64,000 nucleotides of DNA, taken from Anaerolineales bacterium. Lineage in GTDB: Bacteria > Chloroflexota > Anaerolineae > Anaerolineales > Villigracilaceae. The notes below the pieces were generated by a model. It made no database searches. It was not told the origin of the DNA and saw nothing but the letters and a program-made list of their open reading frames with translations. This document shows, piece after piece, positions 53,009-61,674 of this stretch. The stretch's first letter is position 1, and each line of letters begins with the position of its first letter. The stretch spans positions 558,001 to 622,000 of the forward strand of contig JAUQXA010000024.1 in the NCBI GenBank assembly GCA_030834895.1, written 5' to 3'. The translations under genes and the position numbers were made by a program.

Positions 53009-54057
53009 AGAATACGTTCTGTATCACGAATCAGAATTACGCATTTCTTAGCCACCACATTGGCGATATGGAAAATTACGAGACGTTGAAATCCTTCGAG
53101 CAGGGCGTGGAACATTTTGAGCGCTTGTTCCGTGTGAAGCCCGAGACGATTGCCCACGACCTGCATCCGAACTATTTGGCAACACGCTATGCGCTGGAAC
53201 GCGCCGAACGGGAAAGCTTACCAACTGTCGCTGTGCAACACCATCATGCACACATCGCCTCTTGCATGGCAGAACACGGACTTGATGGCTCGCACCCCGT
53301 CATTGGGCTTTCGTTCGATGGGACGGGCTACGGCGAAGATGGCGCGATTTGGGGCGGCGAGATTTTGGTCGCGGATTACAAATCTTTTCAGCGGGCATTT
53401 CATCTGGAATACTTTCCCCTGCCTGGCGGCGACGCGGCAATCAAAAAGCCCGTACGAACAGCGCTTGCCCTGCTATGGTCGCTGGGCTTTGATTGGGATG
53501 AGCAGCTCGACTCCGTGAAGGAGTTTTGTGCCCAGGATCGAAACATTTTGCGGGCACAGTTGGAAAAGAAAATCAACACGCCGATGACTTCATCAATGGG
53601 ACGGCTGTTCGACGCGGCGGCGGCTTTGGCTGGCGTGCGGCAGTCGGTCAACTACGAGGGGCAGGCAGCTATCGAGTTTGAGGCGGCAGCGGATTCGGCT
53701 GAGGCGGGGAAATACTCCTTCGGACTGAATCAACATACAGTCGAGACTCGAACCATGCTCGAAGCGTTGATTAAAGATGTGATGGCGGGAGTCCATTTAT
53801 CCAAAATATCCGCCAAATTCCACAACGGACTGGCGGAGATGGCACGGGACGTTTGTTTGAAAATCAAATCCGAAACTGGGACCGATGAGGTTGCATTATC
53901 GGGCGGGGTCTGGCAGAATATGACCCTGTTGCGAAAAGCAGTGCAACTTTTGGAAGCTGACGGGTTCAAAGTATATATCCATCAGGAAGTGCCGACGAAT
54001 GACGGCGGTGTCTCGCTGGGACAGGCAGTCATCGCGGCAAAAAGAATGCGAGGCTAA
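52975..54057 (+). CDS. hypF: HypF carbamoyltransferase, C-terminal part (frameshifted gene)
   Basis: 360 codons from a GTG, but the frame is open from 52885 and is HypF-like from 52918 ([14 protein letters not shown]). It contains the Kae1-like carbamoyltransferase domain: [37 protein letters not shown] (metal ligands), [17 protein letters not shown] and [13 protein letters not shown]. It cannot work without the N-terminal part, unless made by frameshifting, by internal initiation with complementation, or in cells whose array length differs. hypC follows after one base. Confidence 0.85.
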   Translation: MPQILATGTELKNTFCITNQNYAFLSHHIGDMENYETLKSFEQGVEHFERLFRVKPETIAHDLHPNYLATRYALERAERESLPTVAVQHHHAHIASCMAEHGLDGSHPVIGLSFDGTGYGEDGAIWGGEILVADYKSFQRAFHLEYFPLPGGDAAIKKPVRTALALLWSLGFDWDEQLDSVKEFCAQDRNILRAQLEKKINTPMTSSMGRLFDAAAALAGVRQSVNYEGQAAIEFEAAADSAEAGKYSFGLNQHTVETRTMLEALIKDVMAGVHLSKISAKFHNGLAEMARDVCLKIKSETGTDEVALSGGVWQNMTLLRKAVQLLEADGFKVYIHQEVPTNDGGVSLGQAVIAAKRMRG

Positions 54058-54058
54058 C

Positions 54059-54316
54059 ATGTGTTTAGGAGTACCTGGAAAGATCGTCGAGATCAATGAG
54101 AAGAATGGCTTGCAAATGGCGAAGGTGGACTTCGGCGGAATCTTCCGCGAAGCCTGCCTGGATTATGTGCCCGAAGCACAGGTGGGAGATTATTGCATCA
54201 TCCATGTTGGATTTGCCATCAGCCTGTTGAGCGAGTCGGAAGCGATGGAAACGCTTGGCTTGCTGAAACAGATTGCCGACATCGAAGAAGAATTGGGACC
54301 AGAGCCGACGTCATGA
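54059..54316 (+). CDS. hypC: Hydrogenase assembly chaperone HypC
   Basis: 85 residues with the diagnostic N-terminus MCLGVPGKI, whose Cys2 binds the iron centre and HypD. The rest is a small beta barrel ([29 protein letters not shown]) and a C-terminal helix. The start is fixed by the family's Cys2, one base after the hypF stop. Overlaps hypD by ATGA. Confidence 0.95.
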   Translation: MCLGVPGKIVEINEKNGLQMAKVDFGGIFREACLDYVPEAQVGDYCIIHVGFAISLLSESEAMETLGLLKQIADIEEELGPEPTS

Positions 54317-55395
54317 AGTACGTGACTGAATATCGCGACGCCGCACTGGTGAAAGGTGTGATCGAAGAGATCCGCCGCACCGTGACGCGCCCGTGGACGA
54401 TCATGGAGATTTGCGGCGGGCAGACTCATTCCATCGTGCGTCACGGCATCGACCAGTTGCTGCCACCTGAAATCGAACTGGTTCATGGACCTGGCTGTCC
54501 CGTTTGCGTGACTCCGCTGGAGTTGATCGATAAGGCGCTGGCGATTGCGTCGCAGCCGAATGTGATCTTCTGCTCGTACGGCGACATGCTGCGCGTGCCT
54601 GGCTCTGGGCGTGACCTGTTCTCGGTCAAGGCTCAGGGCGGGGATGTGCGCGTGGTTTATTCTCCGCTCGACGCGGTGACGCTGGCGCAAAAGAATCCCG
54701 ACAAGCAGGTTGTGTTTTTTGCAATCGGCTTCGAGACCACCGCGCCGCCGAATGTGATGAGCGTTTTGCAGGCGCAGAGACTTGGACTGACGAATTATTC
54801 GGTGCTCGTGTCGCATGTGCGCGTGCCGCCTGCGGTGAAGGCGATTTTGGGGTCGCCGCATAACCGCGTGCAGGGATTCCTGCTGGCGGGGCACGTCAAC
54901 GCGGTGATGGGCTATCACGAATATCCGCCGCTGGTGGACGAATTCAAAATCCCGATGGTGGTGACTGGCTTCGAACCACTCGACATCGTGCAGGGAATTT
55001 TGACGACTGTCCAATTGCTCGAAGCGGGCAAAGTGGAAGTTGCTAACGCCTATCAACGGGCGGTGACGTTTGACGGCTTGAAACCCGCACAGGCGACAAT
55101 CCATAAAGTTTTCATGGAATGTGACCGCACTTGGCGCGGCATTGGCACGATCCCCATGAGCGGTTGGTGCTTGCGTCCCGAGTTTGACGGGTTCAATGCT
55201 GAGAAACGTTTCAACGTGGGTGACATCCAAACAAAGGAATCGCCGCTTTGCATTGCGGGTCAAATCTTGCAAGGATTGAAGAAACCGCACGATTGTCCAG
55301 CTTTTGGCAAGGAATGTACCACCGAAAATCCGCTTGGCGCAACGATGGTCTCCTCCGAGGGCGCGTGCGCGGCGTATTACAAGTATGGGAGATAG
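54313..55395 (+). CDS. hypD: Hydrogenase maturation protein HypD
   Basis: 360 residues, full length. Conserved elements include [47 protein letters not shown] and the C-terminal [4Fe-4S] cysteine cluster ([30 protein letters not shown]). HypD assembles the Fe(CN)2CO group with HypC. The start MKYVTEYRD overlaps the hypC stop. The stop codon's last base begins a heptamer array. Confidence 0.94.
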   Translation: MKYVTEYRDAALVKGVIEEIRRTVTRPWTIMEICGGQTHSIVRHGIDQLLPPEIELVHGPGCPVCVTPLELIDKALAIASQPNVIFCSYGDMLRVPGSGRDLFSVKAQGGDVRVVYSPLDAVTLAQKNPDKQVVFFAIGFETTAPPNVMSVLQAQRLGLTNYSVLVSHVRVPPAVKAILGSPHNRVQGFLLAGHVNAVMGYHEYPPLVDEFKIPMVVTGFEPLDIVQGILTTVQLLEAGKVEVANAYQRAVTFDGLKPAQATIHKVFMECDRTWRGIGTIPMSGWCLRPEFDGFNAEKRFNVGDIQTKESPLCIAGQILQGLKKPHDCPAFGKECTTENPLGATMVSSEGACAAYYKYGR

Positions 55396-55464
55396 GGAAT
55401 AGTGAATGGTGAATAGAAAATAGATGTGGAAAACTGTTCACTAACCGCTATTCACTATTCCCCA
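55395..55464. repeat. Heptamer array H, palindromic (GTGAATG / TTCACTA)
   Basis: Ten 7-nt units, 70 nt: GGGAATA, GTGAATG, GTGAATA, GAAAATA, GATGTGG, AAAACTG, TTCACTA, ACCGCTA, TTCACTA, TTCCCCA. It fills the space from the hypD stop to just before the hypE ribosome site GAGG. Confidence 0.85.
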
Positions 55465-55474
55465 ATGAGGTTTT

Positions 55475-56539
55475 ATGACTGACGAAACAATCAACATCGA
55501 AGGCGCGGTGTGTGCTCCGCCGTTGACGCACAACGAGCAAATCGTGATGGGACACGGCGCGGGCGGACGGATGAGTCACCAGTTGATTCAGAAGGCGTTC
55601 ATGTCTGCATTTGACAATCCTGCTTTGAAAGCGGGTGATGATGCGGCACAGCTTGAATCTGCCTTACATGCCATGCTTTCCATCAGCACCGATTCGCACG
55701 TGGTCTTTCCGCTGTTCTTCCCTGGCGGGGACATCGGCAAGCTGGCGGTCTGCGGCACGGTCAACGATGTGGCTATGCTCGGCGCGAAACCGCTATACCT
55801 GACGGCTGGATTCATCCTCGAAGAAGGCTTGTCGATGGAAGCGCTAAAACAGGTGGTTGCTTCGATGAAGTCCGCGGCAGATGAGGCGGGCATCCAAATC
55901 GTCGCTGGTGATACGAAGGTCGTGCAAAAAGGAAAGGCTGACGGGCTTTACATTACCACGGCTGGAGTCGGCGTGGTGCGTGAGGGAGTCAACATTGGTG
56001 GGGCGCAAGCCAAAGTCGGTGATGTCGTTATTTTGTCTGGCTCCATTGGCGATCACGGCATCGCTGTCCTAGGTGCGCGCGGTGAGCTGGGATTTGAGTC
56101 CACAATTCAAAGCGATGTGGCTCCGCTTAATCATTTGATTGAGGCGATGCTCGACGCGAGTAAAAATGTTCACGTGCTGCGCGATCCCACACGCGGCGGA
56201 CTGGCAACGACACTCAATGAAATTGCAAATCAATCCCACGTGGGGATTTTGCTGGACGAGGAGAAAATCCCCGTCCACCCCGAAGTGACTGCTGCTTGTG
56301 AAATGCTCGGCTTCGATCCGCTGTACGTCGCCAATGAAGGTAAATTGGTGGCGATGGTTGCAAGAGAAGACGCGGAGAAAGTTTTGTCGGCGATGAAGCA
56401 GACCCGCTACGGCGAAGGCGCGGTCATCATCGGCGAAGTCACCGCCGAGCCGCGCGGACGAGTCCTGCTCAAGACCGCGCTTGGTAGTACACGCATCGTG
56501 GATATGCTGGCTGGCGAAATGTTGCCGCGGATTTGCTAA
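55475..56539 (+). CDS. hypE: Hydrogenase maturation protein HypE (carbamoyl dehydratase)
   Basis: 354 residues of the PurM-like ATP-binding superfamily. MGHGAGGRMSHQLI near the N-terminus, DDAAQLE, VCGTVNDVAMLGAKP, VAGDTKVV and RDPTRGGLATTLNEIA are characteristic. It ends in PRIC, whose terminal cysteine accepts the carbamoyl group and is dehydrated to thiocyanate. Last gene of the hyp operon; no hydrogenase structural genes follow. Confidence 0.95.
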   Translation: MTDETINIEGAVCAPPLTHNEQIVMGHGAGGRMSHQLIQKAFMSAFDNPALKAGDDAAQLESALHAMLSISTDSHVVFPLFFPGGDIGKLAVCGTVNDVAMLGAKPLYLTAGFILEEGLSMEALKQVVASMKSAADEAGIQIVAGDTKVVQKGKADGLYITTAGVGVVREGVNIGGAQAKVGDVVILSGSIGDHGIAVLGARGELGFESTIQSDVAPLNHLIEAMLDASKNVHVLRDPTRGGLATTLNEIANQSHVGILLDEEKIPVHPEVTAACEMLGFDPLYVANEGKLVAMVAREDAEKVLSAMKQTRYGEGAVIIGEVTAEPRGRVLLKTALGSTRIVDMLAGEMLPRIC

Positions 56540-56595
56540 AATTACAATAACCACCCACAGGTAATGCAAAAGGGGTGAAATAATTATTCTCTCTC

Positions 56596-56623
56596 TTGAC
56601 ACATCAATGATAGTATTTATAAT
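56596..56623 (+). promoter_or_regulatory. Consensus sigma-70 promoter
   Basis: Perfect TTGACA at 56596-56601, 16-bp spacer, perfect TATAAT at 56618-56623, in an AT-rich gap. The next intact gene starts about 290 nt downstream, so a long leader or a short gene between them is implied. Confidence 0.65.
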
Positions 56624-56701
56624 ATATCAGACACAGCTTGCAACCTGAAAATCTCATAAAATCTATCGAAATTTCTTTGAAAAGAGATTAAAATCGCCCC
56701 C

Positions 56702-56827
56702 TTGGAAGTTTACAAAGAAAAGCTACAGACCCTTAATTTCTATGGTATAAAGCGCGTATTAAACGCGTTGGAACACCATCATACCTTCGTGTCAATTAAT
56801 CAGATTGAGCAACAATTAGGTCCGTGA
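56702..56827 (+). pseudogene. Short ORF or gene fragment, IstB-like pattern
   Basis: 41 codons from a TTG to TGA (KLQTLNFYGIKRVLNALE, then VSINQIEQQLGP). The first helix faintly resembles the N-terminus of IstB-type transposon ATPases (EKLxxLxLYGMxxALE), but nothing else of that protein is present. It lies downstream of a perfect promoter and could be a leader peptide. Apart from this and the promoter, 56540-56918 shows no gene. Confidence 0.3.
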
Positions 56828-56918
56828 ATGTTCTGCGCCATCGCCAAACTCCAAAAATTGAACCACGTAAGAAAAGCTTTTGTCTAAAAACCCAATAAAC
56901 AAGATTATTGAGGCAACA

Positions 56919-58532
56919 ATGACCAGTCTTTTCCTAATAAACGGGAAAATCAACACCCAGGACCCAAAACACCCAGAGGCTTCCGCATTGGCTATTCGCG
57001 ATGGGCGTTTTATTGCTGCGGGGTCTGACGATGAAATACGAGCCATGGCGGAAAACGACTCCCGATTTACCAATCTGGAAGGCCGCCGGGTTATCCCCGG
57101 ATTGGTAGATTCGCATGTTCATTACCACAACTGGGCCCTTGGACTCAAACAACTGAAGCTTGAAAATACACATTCCTTGACTGACATGCTTGAACTGTTG
57201 GGCAAATCGGCCCGCGCAACTGCTTCAAACCACTGGATTTGCGGGCAGGGTTGGAATCACACGACATGGGAAGACAGCCGCCCCCCCACGCGCAAGGAAC
57301 TGGATTCAGTCAGTATGGATCATCCAGTGATTCTTTATCACAGCAGTCTCCACATGGCAGTTGCCAATTCAATGGCTTTGCAAATTGCCGGAATCACCAA
57401 CAAAACACCGGACCCTCCACAGGGTGTTATTGACCGGGACAGGTCCGGCAATCCAACCGGGATTTTACGTGATCTCGCCATGAACATCGTGACAGGGGTA
57501 ATTCCTCCAATGGATGAGGCAGAGGCTGCAGAAGCTTTCAAAGAAGGCTTTAAGATTTTTCACAGCCTGGGATTGACTGGCGTCCACGACCAGCGTCTGA
57601 TGGATGCCCCTGAGTACCCTGCGGCATTTCACATCTGGCAACGACTTCACGCGTCAAATGAAATCCAATTGAGGGTGTGGATGAACCTCCCCGGAAACCG
57701 TTTGGAGGAGATTGTCTCATCCGGGCTACGAACAGGTTTTGGCGACGACTATTTTCGTATCGGACATGTCAAATACTTTGCCGACGGAGCCCAGGGACCG
57801 CGCACGGCATGGCTGCTGGAACCGTACGAAGGCACAAACAGTACAGGGTTGCAACTTACGCCGATCCGGGATATAGCCAAAGCCATTCACCAGGCAACAG
57901 CGGCTGGTTTGGCAGTGTGCATCCACGCCATTGGCGATCGTGCCAATCGTGAACTGATCGAGGTCTTCGAGGAATTAGAGGCATCAAACACCAACCCGGC
58001 TGCTCTACGCCCATCTGCTCCTCACAAAATTGAACATGTGCAAATCATCCAGCCGGAAGATTTGAAGCGCATGTCCAAGCTGAATATTATCGCCTCTGTC
58101 CAACCCATTTCAGTCACCGACGATATCCCCATGATGGAGCCAACCATCGGTGCCCGCTCAAAACTGGCTTATCAATACCGGACAATGTGGGATGCTGGTA
58201 TCAAACTCACCTTTAATTCGGATTGTCCCGTCTCGGATCCAAATCCTTTTTGGGGTATCCACGCCGCTGTCACCCGTCGTCGCAGGGATGGGACTCCGGA
58301 GGAAGGCTGGTATCCGGAACAGTGCGTGACCGTCGACCAGGCTGTTTGGGCCTATTCAATGGGCGCAGCGGTCGCCTCCGGACGCCAAGCAGACCTGGGC
58401 AGTATAAGTCCGGGTAAACTGGCCGACCTGGTTGTCTTGGACCGGGATATTTTCTCCATAGACCCGATGGAAATTTATAACACCAAGCCAACAATGACCA
58501 TTTTTGACGGTAAAATCGTTTATGAAGCGTGA
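56919..58532 (+). CDS. Amidohydrolase family protein (YtcJ-like)
   Basis: 537 residues. Metal-dependent hydrolase of the amidohydrolase_3/YtcJ group: a beta sandwich at both ends, metal motif HVHYH in VIPGLVDSHVHYHNW, KYFADGAQGPRTAWLLEPY, CIHAIGDRANRE, KIEHVQI and the final aspartate in FNSDCPVSDPNPFW. Substrates of this group are mostly unknown amides or lactams. The start MTSLFL is chosen for TTGAGG upstream; a TTG start 13 codons earlier is weaker. It stands alone behind a long leader. Confidence 0.87.
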   Translation: MTSLFLINGKINTQDPKHPEASALAIRDGRFIAAGSDDEIRAMAENDSRFTNLEGRRVIPGLVDSHVHYHNWALGLKQLKLENTHSLTDMLELLGKSARATASNHWICGQGWNHTTWEDSRPPTRKELDSVSMDHPVILYHSSLHMAVANSMALQIAGITNKTPDPPQGVIDRDRSGNPTGILRDLAMNIVTGVIPPMDEAEAAEAFKEGFKIFHSLGLTGVHDQRLMDAPEYPAAFHIWQRLHASNEIQLRVWMNLPGNRLEEIVSSGLRTGFGDDYFRIGHVKYFADGAQGPRTAWLLEPYEGTNSTGLQLTPIRDIAKAIHQATAAGLAVCIHAIGDRANRELIEVFEELEASNTNPAALRPSAPHKIEHVQIIQPEDLKRMSKLNIIASVQPISVTDDIPMMEPTIGARSKLAYQYRTMWDAGIKLTFNSDCPVSDPNPFWGIHAAVTRRRRDGTPEEGWYPEQCVTVDQAVWAYSMGAAVASGRQADLGSISPGKLADLVVLDRDIFSIDPMEIYNTKPTMTIFDGKIVYEA

Positions 58533-58672
58533 AAACCCAAGGCAAACATTTCAAGTTGAATTTTCTGGATAAAAACGAACCCAAAAAATTTTCAAGTGTT
58601 ATTAACACACGACAACTACATACCTCTCCGGATTGTTCTGAAGTGCTTAAGTAGTGCAATCGTGAATATTTT

Positions 58673-58681
58673 TGATATAAT
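58673..58681 (+). promoter_or_regulatory. Extended -10 promoter element
   Basis: TGATATAAT, i.e. TGn followed by a perfect TATAAT at 58676-58681, 38 nt before the small membrane gene. The -35 region is poor, as is usual with extended -10 promoters. Confidence 0.4.
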
Positions 58682-58719
58682 GCTCGCGTTCAGTATCCCA
58701 GCACTCACAGGAGTCAGAA

Positions 58720-59082
58720 ATGTCAAACAAGCTGAAGTATGCGCCGATCTATTTCCTCCAATTCATTCCCATTATTCTTTATCCGCCGTCTACTTTTCAA
58801 GGAGGTTGGGTTGTCATCTTGGTGGTTGTAGTATGTTTGCTGGGGTTGGGATATTTCTTGATGGCTGGGCGCTCCTGGGCATTGAAAATGAGCATCTTCG
58901 TCCAAGGACTGAACATTATCGTCCGTCTGATGATGGGGTTTGCCAATGCGGTCCGTCCGGAAAAAATGGGAGGTGGTTTCGACGGCATTTTAATTGCCAC
59001 CAGCCTGTTGGGTATTCTCATATCCGGCTGGTTTCTGTTTCGTCTCGATCAGCCCGATATCAAAGCCACTATCGTCGCATAA
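58720..59082 (+). CDS. Small membrane protein, unknown function
   Basis: 120 residues with four hydrophobic segments (about 8-22, 29-48, 53-72, 88-107) and short loops. No family recognised. An AGGAGT ribosome site precedes the ATG, and there is an extended -10 box upstream. It may be cotranscribed with the transporter genes, but a gap of about 250 nt follows, which holds only a possible TGATATACT promoter box (59128-59136). Confidence 0.6.
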   Translation: MSNKLKYAPIYFLQFIPIILYPPSTFQGGWVVILVVVVCLLGLGYFLMAGRSWALKMSIFVQGLNIIVRLMMGFANAVRPEKMGGGFDGILIATSLLGILISGWFLFRLDQPDIKATIVA

Positions 59083-59334
59083 ACATCCCAAATCGCATAC
59101 GCCGTCTGGCCCGGAACAAACAAACACTGATATACTGTGGCGCGATTCGGGAACGCCAATAATCATTAGCAACCAACGCCAATGCATCGCGTCCATTAGT
59201 TAGTACCGGTCTGATACCTTTCAGCTATCAAGCCGAAGACTTGGAAGGAGGTGTGTTATTGCGAATATCAGAAAATTCGAACACGCTGAAAAAGGAAAGT
59301 TTCGATACATATTTTGCAAAGGAGATAATGAAGA

Positions 59335-60468
59335 ATGAAGACAATGCACAAATTATTTATGGTTCTGGTGGTAGTGAGTATGCTCCTGACAGCGTGCCAG
59401 TCAGGCAGCGACACCATCAAAGTTGCGGTACTGGCTCCTCTAAGCGGCGCTGTGCCCACATTTGGAACTGCCATGAAGAACGGCGTTGAACTTGCCACCG
59501 AAGAATGGAACGCAAAAGGTGGCGTATTGGGCAAGCAGATCGAACTGGTAATCGCAGACAGTCAGTGCGAAGCTGACCCGGCCGTTAATGCCGCGAACAA
59601 GGTCATTGACCAGGATGGAGTGAAATACATCATCGGAGAATTGTGCTCCAAGGCATCCATCCCCGTCTCGGAAATCGCCGAAGCCAAGAGCGTAGTTCAA
59701 ATTTCTGGAAGCTCCACCAACGTCAATGTAACCCTCAATGTAGACGGCTCGACCAAGAAGTTTGTCTACCGGACATGCTTCATCGACCCGTTCCAGGGTC
59801 TTGTGGGCGCAAAATTCGCCTACGAGAATCTTGGAGCCAAGACGGCCTTTATCATGCTCGATCAGGGCAATGACTACGTGCGCGGTCTGGCGGAAGCCTT
59901 TGAAGAATCATTCACCGGCATGGGCGGAACGGTTGTCGGCAAGGAAACCTACACCTCCACGGATACAGACTTCTCCGCCATCCTTTCCAAGGTTCAGGAA
60001 GCCAAACCCGATGTCATTTTCCTGCCCGATTACTATCCGATCGTTAACCTGGTTGGCGCCCAAGCCAAGCAGATGGGCGTTACCGCCCCGATGCTCGGTG
60101 GTGATGGATGGGATTCCCCCGACCTCAGCCCAGCGTCGGCAGCTGGCGGTTACTTTGTCAATCACTACACCTCTGACTCCACAGCCCCGATCGTGGTTGA
60201 TTTTGTAGGCAAATACAAAGCCAAATATGGCTCAGTTCCCGATGCCATTGCCGCTCTCGCATACGATGCCGCAAACGTGATGTATGCAGGAATCGAAGCC
60301 GCGGGCAAGGATGATGCCGCTGCCGTTACGAAAGCCGTGGAAGGGCTTACCTGGGAAGGTGTGACCGGCAAGATCACCTTCGACGAATTCCACAACCCAA
60401 TCAAGGGCGCCGTTGTGATGAAGGTTACAGAAGATGGAGTAACCTACGAAGCTTCGGTTCAACCCTAG
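59335..60468 (+). CDS. livK: Branched-chain amino acid ABC transporter substrate-binding lipoprotein
   Basis: 377 residues. Lipoprotein signal with lipobox LLTAC (Cys21), then a type 1 periplasmic-binding fold: VAVLAPLSGAVPTFG, GVELATEEWNAKGGVLGK, VADSQCEADPAVNAANK, and FIDPFQG for ligand and hinge positions. It captures leucine-type amino acids or related amides outside the membrane. Four transporter genes follow in the usual livKHMGF order; a strong hairpin separates livK from livH. Confidence 0.92.
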   Translation: MKTMHKLFMVLVVVSMLLTACQSGSDTIKVAVLAPLSGAVPTFGTAMKNGVELATEEWNAKGGVLGKQIELVIADSQCEADPAVNAANKVIDQDGVKYIIGELCSKASIPVSEIAEAKSVVQISGSSTNVNVTLNVDGSTKKFVYRTCFIDPFQGLVGAKFAYENLGAKTAFIMLDQGNDYVRGLAEAFEESFTGMGGTVVGKETYTSTDTDFSAILSKVQEAKPDVIFLPDYYPIVNLVGAQAKQMGVTAPMLGGDGWDSPDLSPASAAGGYFVNHYTSDSTAPIVVDFVGKYKAKYGSVPDAIAALAYDAANVMYAGIEAAGKDDAAAVTKAVEGLTWEGVTGKITFDEFHNPIKGAVVMKVTEDGVTYEASVQP

Positions 60469-60480
60469 TTTATAGCTTTA

Positions 60481-60518
60481 CGAATTGAGGGGCGGCTTTG
60501 AAGCCGCCCCTCAATTCG
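60481..60518 (+). terminator. 17-bp hairpin between livK and livH
   Basis: A perfect 17-bp GC-rich inverted repeat around a 4-nt loop (TTGA) lies 12 nt after the livK stop. There is no U-run, so it probably works as a partial terminator or protects the livK mRNA 3' end, giving more binding protein than permease. Confidence 0.55.
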
Positions 60519-60551
60519 TCTGCAAGAATTACCTGATAATTTGGAGACATC

Positions 60552-61661
60552 ATGACCACCTCATCGTCTTCCTTGACTCAAAGAGTCATACAAGGCCGCT
60601 GGATCGGTAAAATCATGTTAATCCTAGCCTCTGTGGGGGTGGTCTGGATGATTGGCAACAAAGCGGCAGAAAACCCCACCCTGTTTGTCCAACAAATTTT
60701 AAACGGTCTGCAACTTGGCTTCGTGTACGCGTTGATTGCCCTCGGTTACACGATGGTTTATGGTATTGTCAAACTGATCAATTTTGCGCACGGCGATGTC
60801 TTCATGGTTGGAGCCTTTGTCAGTTATTTTTGCGTGGCCAAGTTTGGTCTGCACAACTGGCCGGCCGTGGTATTCCCCGCACTAAACTCCGCCTTATCCA
60901 TCCTGATCGGAACGATTACCGTTATCCTTGTCTCAATGATAACTTGCGCGATCATGGCCATTACGATCGAACGGATTGCCTATAAACCCCTGCGCGACGC
61001 TCCACGCATCTCCGCCCTTATCACAGCCGTAGGCATCTCCTTCTTCCTTGAATATTTTGGCGCTTTGGATTTCGTTTTTTCGCCGAATTTCATCACCTAT
61101 AAACGTCCTTTCGAGGTTATAACTTACTATATCAGTCAAGGTATATTCAAACTGGAGAAAGGACTGGAACCTCCTCCGGGTAGCATAATTTTCACCAACA
61201 TTTTCGTCATTATTGTTGTCGCGTCATTAGGATTGCTTTTCCTTTTGCAGTTCATTGTACAACGTACCAAGATCGGGAAAGCCATGCGCTCCGCGGCCTA
61301 CGACAAACCAACTTCTCGTTTGATGGGCATTAATGTCGATAACATCATTACCATCACGTTTGGCATTGGCGCTTCGCTGGCCGGTGCAGCCGGAATGCTG
61401 TTTGCAATCGCCTTTCCATCCATAGTATTCTTGATGGGTGTCACGCCCGGCCTAAAGGCTTTCGTGGCGGCCGTGCTGGGAGGAATTGGCAGTATTCCAG
61501 GAGCCCTGGTAGGCGCGCTAATCATGGGACAGGCTGAAACCCTCACTGCCGCCTACATCTCGACTCCGATGCGGGACGCGATTGCCTTCACCTTATTGAT
61601 CCTGGTGCTGATGATCCGCCCGACCGGCATCTTTGGCGAACCGGAACGCGAAAAAGCATAG
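60552..61661 (+). CDS. livH: Branched-chain amino acid ABC transporter permease LivH
   Basis: 369 residues, eight or so membrane helices. LivH pattern: NGLQLGFVYALIALGYTMVYGIVKLINFAHGD, ERIAYKPLRDAPRISALITAVGIS, RSAAYDKPTSRLMGINVDNII and AVLGGIGSIPGALVGALIMG. Longer than typical (about 300) because of an N-terminal extension and an inserted loop near residues 175-215. Forms the membrane channel with LivM. Confidence 0.92.
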   Translation: MTTSSSSLTQRVIQGRWIGKIMLILASVGVVWMIGNKAAENPTLFVQQILNGLQLGFVYALIALGYTMVYGIVKLINFAHGDVFMVGAFVSYFCVAKFGLHNWPAVVFPALNSALSILIGTITVILVSMITCAIMAITIERIAYKPLRDAPRISALITAVGISFFLEYFGALDFVFSPNFITYKRPFEVITYYISQGIFKLEKGLEPPPGSIIFTNIFVIIVVASLGLLFLLQFIVQRTKIGKAMRSAAYDKPTSRLMGINVDNIITITFGIGASLAGAAGMLFAIAFPSIVFLMGVTPGLKAFVAAVLGGIGSIPGALVGALIMGQAETLTAAYISTPMRDAIAFTLLILVLMIRPTGIFGEPEREKA

Positions 61662-61674
61662 TGGAGAATCACCA

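Noticed and set aside
51710..54057. Reading hypF as two genuine separate genes
   Set aside because: The second part would start inside the carbamoyltransferase domain and the HypF-like sequence of that frame extends upstream of any start codon to 52918.
51661..55464. CRISPR-like array signal from the short repeats
   Set aside because: Units are 7 nt without unique spacers of 25-40 nt, and no cas genes are near.
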